DNA of 64,000 nt from Marinobacter arenosus (GCF_019264345.1 NZ_JAHVAO010000001.1:1736001-1800000); one strand, 5' to 3'. Numbered from the stretch's first letter, positions 1 to 8,725 are shown. The notes: a model not told the origin generated them from the letters alone. Numbers and translations are program-made.

Positions 1-84
1 TACCAGCTGCTGGACCGTGAAAACGTAGACGGCACCGACGGCGATGCAAACCGCATCCTGTTTGCCGCGCAGTACAACTTCTAA
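1..84 (+). CDS. C-terminal end of an outer-membrane porin-like protein (partial)
   Basis: The first 84 bases are an open frame that ends in TAA and encodes 27 residues finishing ILFAAQYNF. A final phenylalanine after alternating hydrophobic residues is the usual signature of the last beta strand of an outer-membrane barrel, recognised by the BAM machinery. A rho-independent terminator follows 26 bases later, so this is the true 3' end of a gene entering from the left. The porin class cannot be told from so little sequence; a phosphate-selective or general porin would fit. Confidence 0.6.
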   Translation, partial: YQLLDRENVDGTDGDANRILFAAQYNF

Positions 85-110
85 GACCTTTAGAAGTTAA
101 CTCAGGGAAG

Positions 111-135
111 GCCCCGGCATTCGCCGGGGCTTTTT
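111..135 (+). terminator. Rho-independent terminator after the porin-like gene
   Basis: An 8-base perfect stem (GCCCCGGC / GCCGGGGC) with the loop ATTC is followed at once by five T. It lies 27 bases past the stop codon of the gene entering from the left. Confidence 0.85.
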
Positions 136-217
136 CGTTCCATTCCGGTGCAACCAGCACCGTCCTGAATCATTTCGCCGCTGCACCTCGAACCACACCG
201 AATTCCACCTCAATAAA

Positions 218-239
218 TTCAGACGTTTAGCAGTCTGAA
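218..239. promoter_or_regulatory. Inverted repeat TTCAGAC-N8-GTCTGAA
   Basis: A 7-base perfect inverted repeat separated by 8 bases lies about 90 bases upstream of the small gene at 332. It could be an operator or an RNA stem-loop. Nothing else identifies it. Confidence 0.3.
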
Positions 240-331
240 CATTTTGGCACAGCTGATGCTTTGTTTCCCTTGCATGGAATGCGACGGAGACACTCCGCCC
301 TGTTCAGCTTATTGACCAATGAGGTGACACG

Positions 332-442
332 ATGAAAAAAGCCAAAGACCAGAACCTGCTCTTCGAACTGACCCAACCCTATGAAGCCGCAACGATGCAG
401 GACCTGCACGATTACTTTGACTGGATGTTCTTCGCCAATTAA
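332..442 (+). CDS. Small protein of 36 residues, function unknown
   Basis: An ATG preceded by a good ribosome binding site (GAGGTGA, 5 bases before the ATG) opens a 36-codon frame. The product begins MKKAKDQNLLFELTQPY and ends DYFDWMFFAN: a basic start, an acidic middle and an aromatic tail, with no cysteine and no clear membrane segment. A strong hairpin with T tracts follows 17 bases after the stop. The ribosome binding site and terminator support a real gene. I do not recognise a family. Confidence 0.55.
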   Translation: MKKAKDQNLLFELTQPYEAATMQDLHDYFDWMFFAN

Positions 443-459
443 GGCCAAACCCTATACAT

Positions 460-496
460 AAAAAGCCGGGAGAGCGCTATGCCCTCCCGGCTTTTT
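460..496. terminator. Bidirectional terminator between the small gene and aceF
   Basis: An inverted repeat (AAAAAGCCGGGAGxGC / GCCCTCCCGGCTTTTT) has an A tract on the left and a T tract on the right. It can therefore end transcription of the small plus-strand gene and of the convergent aceE-aceF operon. Confidence 0.85.
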
Positions 497-528
497 CATT
501 TCCGGAGGATTCCGGAGCCCGCCGCCGG

Positions 529-2172
529 TTACAGCAACAGGGAGCGGATATCCCCGAGCAGCTGACTGAGCACCGTCGTGAACCGTGCCGCGTCCGCACC
601 GTTCACCGCACGGTGATCGTAGGACAGCGAGAGCGGCAGCATCAGCCGGGGCTGGAAGTCCTTGCCATCCCAGACGGGCTTCATGGCCGCCTTGGATACG
701 CCAAGAATCGCCACTTCCGGCGTGTTCACGATCGGCGTGAACGCTGTGCCCCCAATACCACCCAGACTGGTGATGGTAAAACAGGCACCCTGCATCTCGG
801 CAGGTTTGAGCTGCTTGTCTCGGGCCTTCTGGGCCAGATCGGCGCTTTCCGCCGCCAGCTCCCAGAGCCCCTTCTTATCCACATCCCGGATGACCGGCAC
901 CATCAGCCCGTGGGGGGTGTCCACCGCAATGCCAATGTGAATGTACTTCTTGCGGATCACTTCCTTCTTGTCCATGTCCAGGGAGACATTGAACTGCGGC
1001 AACTCCGCCAGCGCGGTAGCACAGGCCTTGAGGAGGAAAGGAAGCGGCGTCATCTTCACGCCTTTCTTCTCGCCAGCCGCCTTCTGCGCCTTGCGGAAAT
1101 CCTCCATGTCGGTGATGTCCGCGTCCTCGAACTGGGTGACGTGAGGCACATTCAGCCAACTGCGCTGCATGTTGGTGGCCGTCGCCGCCATCATGCGGGA
1201 CATGGCTTCCTTCTCGATGTCGCCGAATTGGCTGAAGTCCGGCAGCTTCACGCCCGGGATGCCAGAGCCGGTCCCTACCGAACCGCCCTGCTGGGCCTGC
1301 TGCAACTGACTCTTCACATAGGCCTGAACGTCGTCTTTGAGGATCCGGCTCTTCGGCCCGGATCCCTTGATGCGAGTCAGATCCGCGCCCAGCTCGCGGG
1401 CCAGCTTACGCACGGCCGGACCGGCGTGAACCTTGGCGCCCGGGGCCGGTGGCTCATAGGTTGCGCCCTGGGGCTCCGGAGCTGCCTTCTTTTCCGGTTT
1501 GCCTTCAGACTTGCCCTGCTCTTTGGGCGCTGGCTCCGGCTCTGCGCCCTCGTCGCCTTCCGGCTCTCCGCCCTCTTCCTCGACGGTCATTTCGATCAGG
1601 TCATCGCCCTCGGACAGCTTGTCACCCTCGGACACCAGGATCTTGCCGACCTTGCCGGCGAAGGCCGACGGAATCTCCATGGTTGCCTTGTCGGATTCGA
1701 CAGTCACCAGCGGATCATCAGCCTCAATGGAATCACCCTCAGAGACGTTGATCTCGATAACCGGCACGTTATCGAAGCCGTCCAGCGCGGGAACCTTGAC
1801 CGTTTCCTTCCGGGAGCCTCCGGATTTCTTCGGAGCCGGCTTGCTTTCCTCAGGCTTGTCCTCGGATTTGGACGCTTGCTCGGCCTCCTCGTCCGGCTTG
1901 GACTCGGACGCCTCGTCGGATTCCGATGCACCGCCGTCGGCTTCCATCGTGCCAACGACATCGCCTTCCTTCACCTTGTCACCCACTTTCACGGTGATGC
2001 TGGTGATCTTGCCGGCGCCCGGGGAGGGCAGCTCGACCGACGCCTTGTCGGACTCCACCGTCAGGATCGGATCCTCTTCCTCAACCGAATCCCCCTTGCT
2101 GACGATGATTTCGATAACCTCGACCTCGTCCGCACCGCCGAGATCCGGAACCTTGATTTCCTGTTCACTCAT
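529..2172 (-). CDS. aceF: Dihydrolipoamide acetyltransferase, E2 of the pyruvate dehydrogenase complex
   Basis: This is the core of the cytoplasmic pyruvate dehydrogenase complex; it moves acetyl groups from lipoamide to CoA. The 547 residues hold two lipoyl domains, with the lipoylated lysines at about 43 and 162 (both in ESDKA contexts). Each is followed by an acidic, Pro/Ala/Glu-rich linker. Next come a peripheral-subunit-binding domain (about 248-285) and the catalytic domain (about 315-547), with the motif DHRAVNGAD at about 519-527. The asparagine where E. coli has Asp is also found in Azotobacter/Pseudomonas-type E2p, so it is not a defect. The gene starts 10 bases after the aceE stop and is surely co-transcribed with it. 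No E3 (lpd) gene is present here. Confidence 0.97.
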   Translation of the reverse strand: MSEQEIKVPDLGGADEVEVIEIIVSKGDSVEEEDPILTVESDKASVELPSPGAGKITSITVKVGDKVKEGDVVGTMEADGGASESDEASESKPDEEAEQASKSEDKPEESKPAPKKSGGSRKETVKVPALDGFDNVPVIEINVSEGDSIEADDPLVTVESDKATMEIPSAFAGKVGKILVSEGDKLSEGDDLIEMTVEEEGGEPEGDEGAEPEPAPKEQGKSEGKPEKKAAPEPQGATYEPPAPGAKVHAGPAVRKLARELGADLTRIKGSGPKSRILKDDVQAYVKSQLQQAQQGGSVGTGSGIPGVKLPDFSQFGDIEKEAMSRMMAATATNMQRSWLNVPHVTQFEDADITDMEDFRKAQKAAGEKKGVKMTPLPFLLKACATALAELPQFNVSLDMDKKEVIRKKYIHIGIAVDTPHGLMVPVIRDVDKKGLWELAAESADLAQKARDKQLKPAEMQGACFTITSLGGIGGTAFTPIVNTPEVAILGVSKAAMKPVWDGKDFQPRLMLPLSLSYDHRAVNGADAARFTTVLSQLLGDIRSLLL

Positions 2173-2182
2173 GGCGGTCTCC

Positions 2183-4855
2183 TTAGCTCAGCACCGGGTT
2201 CGTTTTGTTGCGATCGATTCCGTACTTCCGCATGGCTTCGAGAACCACCTCCTTCTTGATTTCACCATCCTGGGCCAGCGCCGACAGGGCTGCCACGGCC
2301 ACGTGATAGCGATCCACCTCGAAGTGGTTACGCAGTTTCTCTCGGGTGTCGCTCCGACCATAACCATCGGTACCCAGGGTCACGAAGGTCTTGGGGATAA
2401 AGGCGCGGACCTGCTCGGAGAACAGCTTCATGTAGTCGGTGGACGACACCACCGGTCCCTGCTGCTTCTCCAGGCAGTCAGTGATGTAGGCCTTCTTTGG
2501 CGAGTCGTCCGGGTGCAGGCGGTTCCAGCGTTCGACATGCAGGCCGTCACGGGCGAGCTCGTTGAAGCTGGTGACACTCCAGACGTCACTGGCGACCTCG
2601 AAATCGTCCTTCAGCATGTCGGCAGCCGCACGCACTTCGTTCAGGATGGCGCCAGCGCCCAGCAGTTGGACCCGCGGAGACTTCTTGCGCCCCTTGGTCT
2701 CGATCGAATCCAGCAGATACATGCCCTTGATGATGCCGTCTTCGACCTTCTTGCCTTTCGGCATGGCCGGCTGCTGATAGTTTTCGTTCTCGATGGTCAG
2801 GTAGTAGTAGACGTTCTGGTTGTCCTCGAACATCTCCTTGATACCGTGCTGAACGATCACCGCCATTTCGTAGCCGTAGGCCGGGTCGTAGGATTTACAG
2901 CTCGGAATGGTCTGAGCCAGCAGGTGGCTGTGACCGTCCTGGTGCTGCAGTCCCTCACCGTTCAGCGTGGTGCGACCGGCGGTGCCACCGATCAGGAAAC
3001 CCCGCGCCTGGATGTCGCCGGCGGCCCAGGCCAGATCGCCCACACGCTGGAAACCAAACATGGAGTAGAAGATGTAGAACGGCACCAGCGGGAAGTTGTT
3101 GGTGCTGTAAGACGTTGCCGCCGCAATCCAGGCCGCCATGGAGCCATCTTCGTTGATGCCTTCTTCAAGGATCTGACCTTTCTTGTCTTCCTTGTAGTAC
3201 ATGATCTGGTCACGATCTTCCGGCACGTACTTCTGGCCTTCAGAGGTGTAGATACCCAGCTGACGGAACATGCCTTCCATACCGAAGGTGCGCGCCTCGT
3301 CCGGAACGATCGGAACCACTCGCTTGCCAATTCGCTTGTCCTTGGTCAGCGCCGTCAACATGCGAACAAAGGCCATGGTGGTGGAAATCTCACGCTCACC
3401 GGAGCCCTCGAGCAGGGCCTTGAAGGTATCCAGGGGCGGCGTTTCCAGGCGCTGGCAGTCCTTGCGGCGCTTCGGGTAGAAGCCGCCCAGTTCCTGCCGG
3501 CGCTTCTTCATGTAGACCATTTCCGGGCTGTCCGGGGCGGGACGGTAATACGGAACGTCTTTGAGCTCCTCGTCCTTCAGCGGTACGCCGAACCGGTCCC
3601 GGAACGCCTTGAGCTGGTCGATATCCAGTTTCTTCAGGGAGTGCGCGGTGTTTTGGGCTTCGCCCGCGGTGCCGAAACCGTAGCCCTTGATGGTGTGGGC
3701 CAGGATCACGGTCGGACGATTGCCATGGTCGTGGACCGCCTTGTGATAGGCGGCGTAGATCTTGTACGGGTCGTGCCCACCACGGTTCAACTTGTTGATG
3801 TCTTCGTCCGACAGGTTCTCCACCAGCTTGGACAGCTCGGGGTACTTGCCGAAGAAGTTCTTGCGGGTGTACGCCGGACCGTTGCTCTTGAAGTTCTGCA
3901 GGTCGCCGTCAACGGCTTCGTCCATCACGCGCTGCATCAGCCCGTCTTTGTCTTTCTCGAACAGCGGATCCCACATCCGCCCCCAGACGACCTTGAGCAC
4001 GTTCCAGCCGGCACCCCGGAAGATACCCTCAAGCTCCTGGATAATCTTGCCATTGCCCCGTACCGGGCCGTCCAGGCGCTGCAGGTTACAGTTGACCACA
4101 AAGATCAGGTTGCTCAGGTTTTCCCGGCCCGCCATGGAAATGGAGCCCAGGGTTTCCGGCTCGTCGCATTCGCCATCCCCGACAAAACACCAGACCTTGC
4201 GCTCGCCCATGTCGATCAGCTCGCGGCTGTGCAGGTATTTCATGACGTGGGCCTGATAGATGGCCTGGATGGGGCCAAGCCCCATGGAAACGGTCGGGAA
4301 CTGCCAGTAGTCCGGCATCAGCCACGGATGCGGGTACGAGGACAGACCGGTGCCGTCCACCTCTTCCCGGTATTTGTCCAGCTGCTCCTCTTCAAACCGG
4401 CCTTCCAGGTAAGAACGGGCATAGATGCCCGGGGAGGAGTGACCCTGGAAGTACACCAGATCCGATTCCCGCTTTTCGTCGCCGCCGTGGAAGAAGTAGT
4501 TGAAGCCGACGTCGTAGAGGGTGGCTGCAGAGGAGAACGAGGACACGTGCCCACCCAATTCACCGGGTCGCTGGTTGGCCCGGAGTACCATCGCCATCGC
4601 ATTCCAGCGGATGAGAGACCGGATTCGACGTTCCATGAACAGGTCGCCCGGCATTCTGGCTTCCTGCGTCACCGGAATGGTGTTGCGGAACGGCGTGGTG
4701 ATCGAGTACGGCAGTTCGGTGCCGTCACGGGCGGCCCTCTCGGACAGCCTTTCAAGAATATACTTGGCCCGGTCAACGCCTTCCTGCTCGATCAGAGACT
4801 CGAGCGCGTCCAGCCATTCACTGGTTTCAATGGGATCATCGTCCTGGTACATCAA
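2183..4855 (-). CDS. aceE: Pyruvate dehydrogenase E1 component, homodimeric type
   Basis: Thiamine-diphosphate enzyme that decarboxylates pyruvate and acetylates the E2 lipoyl groups. At 890 residues it has the normal length of the homodimeric E1 of gammaproteobacteria. The ThDP/Mg-binding motif GDGECDEPE...NLIFVVNCN lies in the first third. It is the first gene of the aceE-aceF operon. The long AT-rich region upstream contains inverted repeats that may serve as operators; no pdhR gene is adjacent. Confidence 0.97.
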   Translation of the reverse strand: MMYQDDDPIETSEWLDALESLIEQEGVDRAKYILERLSERAARDGTELPYSITTPFRNTIPVTQEARMPGDLFMERRIRSLIRWNAMAMVLRANQRPGELGGHVSSFSSAATLYDVGFNYFFHGGDEKRESDLVYFQGHSSPGIYARSYLEGRFEEEQLDKYREEVDGTGLSSYPHPWLMPDYWQFPTVSMGLGPIQAIYQAHVMKYLHSRELIDMGERKVWCFVGDGECDEPETLGSISMAGRENLSNLIFVVNCNLQRLDGPVRGNGKIIQELEGIFRGAGWNVLKVVWGRMWDPLFEKDKDGLMQRVMDEAVDGDLQNFKSNGPAYTRKNFFGKYPELSKLVENLSDEDINKLNRGGHDPYKIYAAYHKAVHDHGNRPTVILAHTIKGYGFGTAGEAQNTAHSLKKLDIDQLKAFRDRFGVPLKDEELKDVPYYRPAPDSPEMVYMKKRRQELGGFYPKRRKDCQRLETPPLDTFKALLEGSGEREISTTMAFVRMLTALTKDKRIGKRVVPIVPDEARTFGMEGMFRQLGIYTSEGQKYVPEDRDQIMYYKEDKKGQILEEGINEDGSMAAWIAAATSYSTNNFPLVPFYIFYSMFGFQRVGDLAWAAGDIQARGFLIGGTAGRTTLNGEGLQHQDGHSHLLAQTIPSCKSYDPAYGYEMAVIVQHGIKEMFEDNQNVYYYLTIENENYQQPAMPKGKKVEDGIIKGMYLLDSIETKGRKKSPRVQLLGAGAILNEVRAAADMLKDDFEVASDVWSVTSFNELARDGLHVERWNRLHPDDSPKKAYITDCLEKQQGPVVSSTDYMKLFSEQVRAFIPKTFVTLGTDGYGRSDTREKLRNHFEVDRYHVAVAALSALAQDGEIKKEVVLEAMRKYGIDRNKTNPVLS

Positions 4856-5127
4856 ACCCTCCCCTTGGCATCAAAGAGTGCAGCGCGGGCCACGATCAGC
4901 AGCCAGGCGCTTGCGGTGTCGATAAGCTGCGATGGATTGCAGAGTATTGTTATGGGTGCATCCACGTGACGGTGGCGCTGGCAGAGAGCGCGCAGAACCT
5001 TCATCAAGCATAGAACAGGTTTCCCACTTTTCCTGCCCGATTCACGCCCGATCACCCTGTAAGTTAACGGCTTTTGGCCCCGGGCAACCGGTCGTGCCAG
5101 GAACTAAGGGATTCCCCCGCCTATTTC

Positions 5128-5143
5128 GTAGTATTTTTACTAC
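5128..5143. promoter_or_regulatory. Candidate operator GTAGTA-N4-TACTAC
   Basis: A perfect 6-base inverted repeat lies 273 bases upstream of the aceE start. Palindromes of this size are typical of GntR-family operators, a family that includes PdhR, but the sequence is not the E. coli PdhR box. The regulator is unknown. Confidence 0.3.
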
Positions 5144-5264
5144 ATTATCGTTAGCAAGATCAACTAAACAGCCACTTCAATCCCTGTAAATGAAATTACT
5201 TCCGATTAGTTACGGAAGAATGACCGTTTTTAGACCATCAAACAACCATATTCAGACCAAGGTC

Positions 5265-5277
5265 GTAGGAATCCTAC
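5265..5277. promoter_or_regulatory. Candidate operator GTAGGA-A-TCCTAC
   Basis: A perfect 6-base palindrome with a single central base, within the AT-rich divergent region. Its role is unassigned. Confidence 0.25.
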
Positions 5278-5417
5278 CGAAGAGCAATTAGTTCACACGC
5301 TAAAAATTAATAGCTGCCGCCAATTACGACCTTTCTCGATAGTTAGCGGATTTTCTGCGCATTTACCTCCAAATTAACGAGATAACTTCACAGTCGGGCA
5401 CGGATTTTTAATTAGAC

Positions 5418-5446
5418 CTGAAAATAAAGATTAAGTTATGTATACT
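5418..5446 (+). promoter_or_regulatory. Sigma-70-type promoter of the KamA-like gene
   Basis: CTGAAA (four of six matches to TTGACA) and TATACT (five of six to TATAAT) are separated by 17 bases. The -10 box lies 79 bases before the ATG at 5526. Confidence 0.5.
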
Positions 5447-5525
5447 CGCCTGCCCGTTTTTTAACCAGCGGAGTGGTGGTGATCCCACGCTCCTGTCTTT
5501 TGGCACCCAACTCAGAGGGCGATCT

Positions 5526-6890
5526 ATGAATTCCATCGTCACCTTTCCGAATCGGATTCCCACAACTGAATTCGAGGAACGGCGCTTCAAGGTCTACACC
5601 GACCGCCAGCTCGACAAGATCGAGATCATCCAGAACCTCCCCGAGGAAACCCTGTTCGAGATGAAGGTCGTGGCCAGTGTGCTGCCCTTCCGGGTCAACG
5701 AGTATGTGATCAACGAACTGATTAACTGGGACAAGGTGCCCAACGATCCGATCTACCAGCTGGTCTTCCCTCAGAAAGGCATGCTGAAAGAGGCCCACTA
5801 CGAGCGCATGGCCCAGCTGCACCGGGAAGGCGCCGACAAGAAAGAGATCCAGGCGGTCGCCAAGGAGATTCGGGACGAACTGAATCCGCATCCGGCCGGA
5901 CAGATGGAAATGAACATGCCGGAGCTCGATGGCGAAGTGCTGGACGGCGTGCAGCACAAGTATCGGGAAACCGTCCTGTTCTTCCCGGCCCAGGGCCAGA
6001 CCTGCCACTCCTACTGCACCTTCTGTTTCCGCTGGGCGCAGTTTGTGGGTGACAAAGACCTGAAGATGGCCAGCACCGAGGCCGAAAAGCTGCACGGCTA
6101 CCTGCAGGAACACACCGAGGTCACCGACCTGCTGGTGACCGGTGGCGATCCGATGGTGATGAAAACCAAGAACCTGGTCCAGTACCTCGAACCCCTGCTT
6201 GAGCCGGAGTTCGACCACATCCAGACCATCCGCATCGGCACTAAGGCACTGACCTTCTGGCCCTATCGGTTCGTGACCGACAAAGACGCCGACGAGCTCA
6301 TGGATCTGTTCGCGAAGCTGGTGGATGCGGGCAAGCACGTCGCCATCATGGCGCACTACAACCACTGGCAGGAAATCACCACCGACATCGCCGAAGAGGC
6401 GATTCGCCGCATTCGTGCGACCGGTGCCGAGATTCGCGCCCAGGGCCCGCTGATCAAACACGTGAACGACGACGCCGAGGCGTGGGCCAAGCTGTGGAAG
6501 AAAGAAGTCCAGCTCGGCATCATCCCCTACTACATGTTTGTCGAGCGTGACACCGGCGCCAAGAACTACTTCGAGGTGCCTCTGGCCGAGGCGTTCCAGA
6601 TCTACCGCGAGGCCATGAAGAGCGTCAGCGGGCTGGCGCGCACGGCACGGGGTCCCTCCATGAGTGCGGGCCCGGGCAAGGTTGAGGTCCAGGGCATTAC
6701 CGAGGTCGCCGGCGAGAAGGTTTTCGTCCTGCGCTTCCTTCAGGGCCGCAACCCGGACTGGGTGCAGCGTCCGTTCTTCGCCAAGTACAGCGAGACAGCC
6801 ACCTGGCTGCACGAGCTGGAGCCGGCGTTTGGGGAAGAGAAGTTCTTCTTCGAGGACGAATACGAGCAGATGAAAAAGGGCAACGGCTGA
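5526..6890 (+). CDS. KamA-family radical SAM protein (lysine 2,3-aminomutase-like)
   Basis: Radical S-adenosylmethionine enzyme related to lysine 2,3-aminomutase. The 454 residues include CHSYCTFC with cysteines at about 160, 164 and 167, which is the CxxxCxxC ligand set for the 4Fe-4S cluster. A GGDPM motif follows at about 207-211, as in SAM-binding segments of this family. It is longer than EpmB (about 340 residues) and has no efp, epmA or ablB neighbour. Neither beta-lysylation of EF-P nor N-acetyl-beta-lysine synthesis can be inferred from context. A ribosome binding site (GAGGG) precedes the ATG. The gene stands alone and is followed by a terminator. Family assignment is firm; the substrate is not known. 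Confidence 0.85.
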   Translation: MNSIVTFPNRIPTTEFEERRFKVYTDRQLDKIEIIQNLPEETLFEMKVVASVLPFRVNEYVINELINWDKVPNDPIYQLVFPQKGMLKEAHYERMAQLHREGADKKEIQAVAKEIRDELNPHPAGQMEMNMPELDGEVLDGVQHKYRETVLFFPAQGQTCHSYCTFCFRWAQFVGDKDLKMASTEAEKLHGYLQEHTEVTDLLVTGGDPMVMKTKNLVQYLEPLLEPEFDHIQTIRIGTKALTFWPYRFVTDKDADELMDLFAKLVDAGKHVAIMAHYNHWQEITTDIAEEAIRRIRATGAEIRAQGPLIKHVNDDAEAWAKLWKKEVQLGIIPYYMFVERDTGAKNYFEVPLAEAFQIYREAMKSVSGLARTARGPSMSAGPGKVEVQGITEVAGEKVFVLRFLQGRNPDWVQRPFFAKYSETATWLHELEPAFGEEKFFFEDEYEQMKKGNG

Positions 6891-6912
6891 CCCCGACTTC
6901 GCCCGATCGAAG

Positions 6913-6939
6913 AAAGCCGGACCAACGTCCGGCTTTTTT
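6913..6939. terminator. Terminator after the KamA-like gene
   Basis: AAAGCCGGAC and GTCCGGCTTT form a 10-base stem with the loop CAAC, ending in a run of T. It also overlaps the end of the convergent HNH gene and may act on both strands. Confidence 0.85.
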
Positions 6940-7261
6940 ATTGCCTGCGAAACTTGGGCACAAACCCGTCTGGCTTATCCTTCAACCAGTCCACGAACAC
7001 GCTCAACTCGTCCAGCGCCAGGAGTTTTTCCCGGGTGTTATAGTGCAACCCCAGCTCGTACTCCGAACACGCCTTGTGAATGGCATTGTGGCAAGGACGG
7101 CACACCCAGAGCGTTCGGGTAATCATCTCCTCGCGTTCAAACAGTTTCTGGAACCGCTTTTTCCGGTGCAGGCGCTTCGGTATCAGGTGGTGCCGGGTAA
7201 GTCTGGCCACCGCGCGCAGGCAGAGCTCACATCGATCGGGCTGTGGCGGCAGTTGTAACAT
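6938..7261 (-). CDS. Small HNH-endonuclease-like protein
   Basis: The 107-residue protein has a CxxC pair (residues 11 and 14), HHLIPK (24-29) and a second CxxCH...H cluster (54-62). This pattern is the zinc-binding beta-beta-alpha HNH fold. Such stand-alone proteins occur widely in marine gammaproteobacteria; their nuclease activity and biological role are mostly untested. There is no toxin, restriction or phage gene beside it. The lipoprotein gene on the same strand ends 33 bases upstream of its start, so both may be on one transcript. Confidence 0.7.
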   Translation of the reverse strand: MLQLPPQPDRCELCLRAVARLTRHHLIPKRLHRKKRFQKLFEREEMITRTLWVCRPCHNAIHKACSEYELGLHYNTREKLLALDELSVFVDWLKDKPDGFVPKFRRQ

Positions 7262-7294
7262 GGGAAATCGACCTTCCTTACAAATCGCGCATTA

Positions 7295-8725
7295 TTAAGG
7301 GGGCGACAGGAAATACTGGTCCAGCAGAAACGGGTCATCAAAATGCCTGCGCCCGACAAAGGATACGGCGTGGTGACCCCATTGGCGCATTCCGCCTGCC
7401 GACGGCACGCCGGTCGGCCAGAGCAGGAAGCGCTCCGGCCGCTCCGATCCGGCAATCAGACCATCTCCGCCATACAGGCGCCCACCGGAGTGGGAGCGCC
7501 CCCTGAGCCCATCGAGTGGCTCCATGCGGTAGCTGCTCGTATTCCCCGGGGTGGCGGCATACTGGGCCCGGTCGTCAACGCCAACCAACTGATGATCGCC
7601 GGCAGATAGTGACAGCATCGGGGCCTCAACGCGCTCCGGCACGGTCCCCAGCAGCCAGAGCTGCTCGGCCTCGAAATCCACCGCCGGGTTTGGCGCCAGG
7701 CCATTGCCGACCAACAGCCATTGGTGGTAGCAACCGCAGGGGTGGATGGTGTCGTACACCAGGGCCTGACCGTTCTCACCCAGGGTGACCCGCCAGACGA
7801 ATCCATCAAGGGCGCCGGCGTAGATGTCCAGCCAGCTTTCCGCCGGTCGGGACGGGAACCACAGAAGGTAAACCAGTTGGGGCTGGACGCGACCATCCTG
7901 GTAGGTCATACCGAGGTGGGTAAAGACCAACGGCTCCGGTCGAAACGTCAGACGTCCCTCCCCAATGCGCCCGGGAATGCCCGGCAGGTCATTGCGATCC
8001 CGGGTCTCTATGCGCCACACGGGCGCGTGGCGCTGAAAAAGCGCCCTGCGGGTTTCACCACTCAGCACCGGGATTCCCAGGCTGTCCCGCTCGAACCCGT
8101 CGATGCGGACCGGCGCATGGTCACTGACCTTCGCGGGCCGATACACCCTCCAGTCGGCGTCAGGACGGTAGTTCTCGAACGCCTGCCCCAGCTCAGTCAT
8201 GGTTACGGTGGCCCGCCATCGCACAATCAGCGAGACCAGCGGATACAGGCCCAGAACCTGGGCACCGGTGCTGTAGCTGTCGGGCACCTCCGCGGCCTCC
8301 GCCAGCTGCGGCCAGTATTCGGGGTCCGAAGCCAGCTGCCCGCGCGCCCGTTCGGCGCAGTCAGCCAGACCATCCAGCCACTGGGACGCACCCTCTGGCC
8401 CACCCTGCATCTCGTATCGCCAGGCAGTCGCCGCCTTCGCCTGTGCACGGGTCAGCCAATCCCGACGCTGAGACGACGACAATTCAGTGAGATCAAAACT
8501 GGCAAGAAAGCGGTCGACCCGCAGGTAGGGAAAGCCGGGCGGTGACCAATCCTGGGCGTCGAAACGCCCTTCATCAGCAACCTGGTTGCGCCAGCGTAGG
8601 AACTGGCGATCGCAGGCGTCAGACACCGCAACGGCGGGAACGGACGAGTACTGGCGGGTTGCGCACCCCGCCATCACCACCGGCAACAGCACTACCCACA
8701 AAAGGAACCAGCAGCAACGTCCCAT
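7295..8725 (-). CDS. Large lipoprotein of unknown function
   Basis: The 476-residue protein opens with a hydrophobic signal ending in the lipobox VMAGC, so it should be lipidated and anchored in the envelope (residue after Cys is Ala, compatible with outer-membrane sorting). The mature part has many Trp/Arg/Pro residues and no repeats or recognised catalytic motif. I do not recognise the family. It lies between an HNH-like gene and ybbN on the same strand, with no obvious functional link. Confidence 0.7.
   Translation of the reverse strand: MGRCCWFLLWVVLLPVVMAGCATRQYSSVPAVAVSDACDRQFLRWRNQVADEGRFDAQDWSPPGFPYLRVDRFLASFDLTELSSSQRRDWLTRAQAKAATAWRYEMQGGPEGASQWLDGLADCAERARGQLASDPEYWPQLAEAAEVPDSYSTGAQVLGLYPLVSLIVRWRATVTMTELGQAFENYRPDADWRVYRPAKVSDHAPVRIDGFERDSLGIPVLSGETRRALFQRHAPVWRIETRDRNDLPGIPGRIGEGRLTFRPEPLVFTHLGMTYQDGRVQPQLVYLLWFPSRPAESWLDIYAGALDGFVWRVTLGENGQALVYDTIHPCGCYHQWLLVGNGLAPNPAVDFEAEQLWLLGTVPERVEAPMLSLSAGDHQLVGVDDRAQYAATPGNTSSYRMEPLDGLRGRSHSGGRLYGGDGLIAGSERPERFLLWPTGVPSAGGMRQWGHHAVSFVGRRHFDDPFLLDQYFLSPP

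Larger units (their letters stand above)
4856..5525. other. Long AT-rich intergenic region between divergent aceE and the KamA-like gene
   Basis: About 670 bases without a supportable gene separate two divergent genes. From about 5100 onward the sequence is visibly more AT-rich than the flanking coding DNA. It contains several short perfect inverted repeats: GTAGTA-N4-TACTAC at 5128-5143, CTTCCG-N8-CGGAAG at 5199-5218 and GTAGGA-N1-TCCTAC at 5265-5277. The region probably carries the promoters and operators of both genes. No small RNA could be assigned. Confidence 0.5.

Noticed and set aside
227..448. 73-codon minus-strand frame in the first intergenic region
   Set aside because: It overlaps the better supported small plus-strand frame, has no good ribosome binding site and runs into a likely terminator.
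1499..4969. 1156-codon open frame on the plus strand
   Set aside because: It is entirely antisense to aceE and part of aceF; the translation has no family features and arises from GC-rich codon use on the opposite strand.
4932..5189. 85-codon plus-strand frame upstream of aceE
   Set aside because: No ribosome binding site and a composition like untranslated DNA; it covers the aceE promoter region.
5526..6890. Identification of the radical SAM gene as epmB
   Set aside because: The protein is over 100 residues longer than EpmB and no efp or epmA lies nearby.
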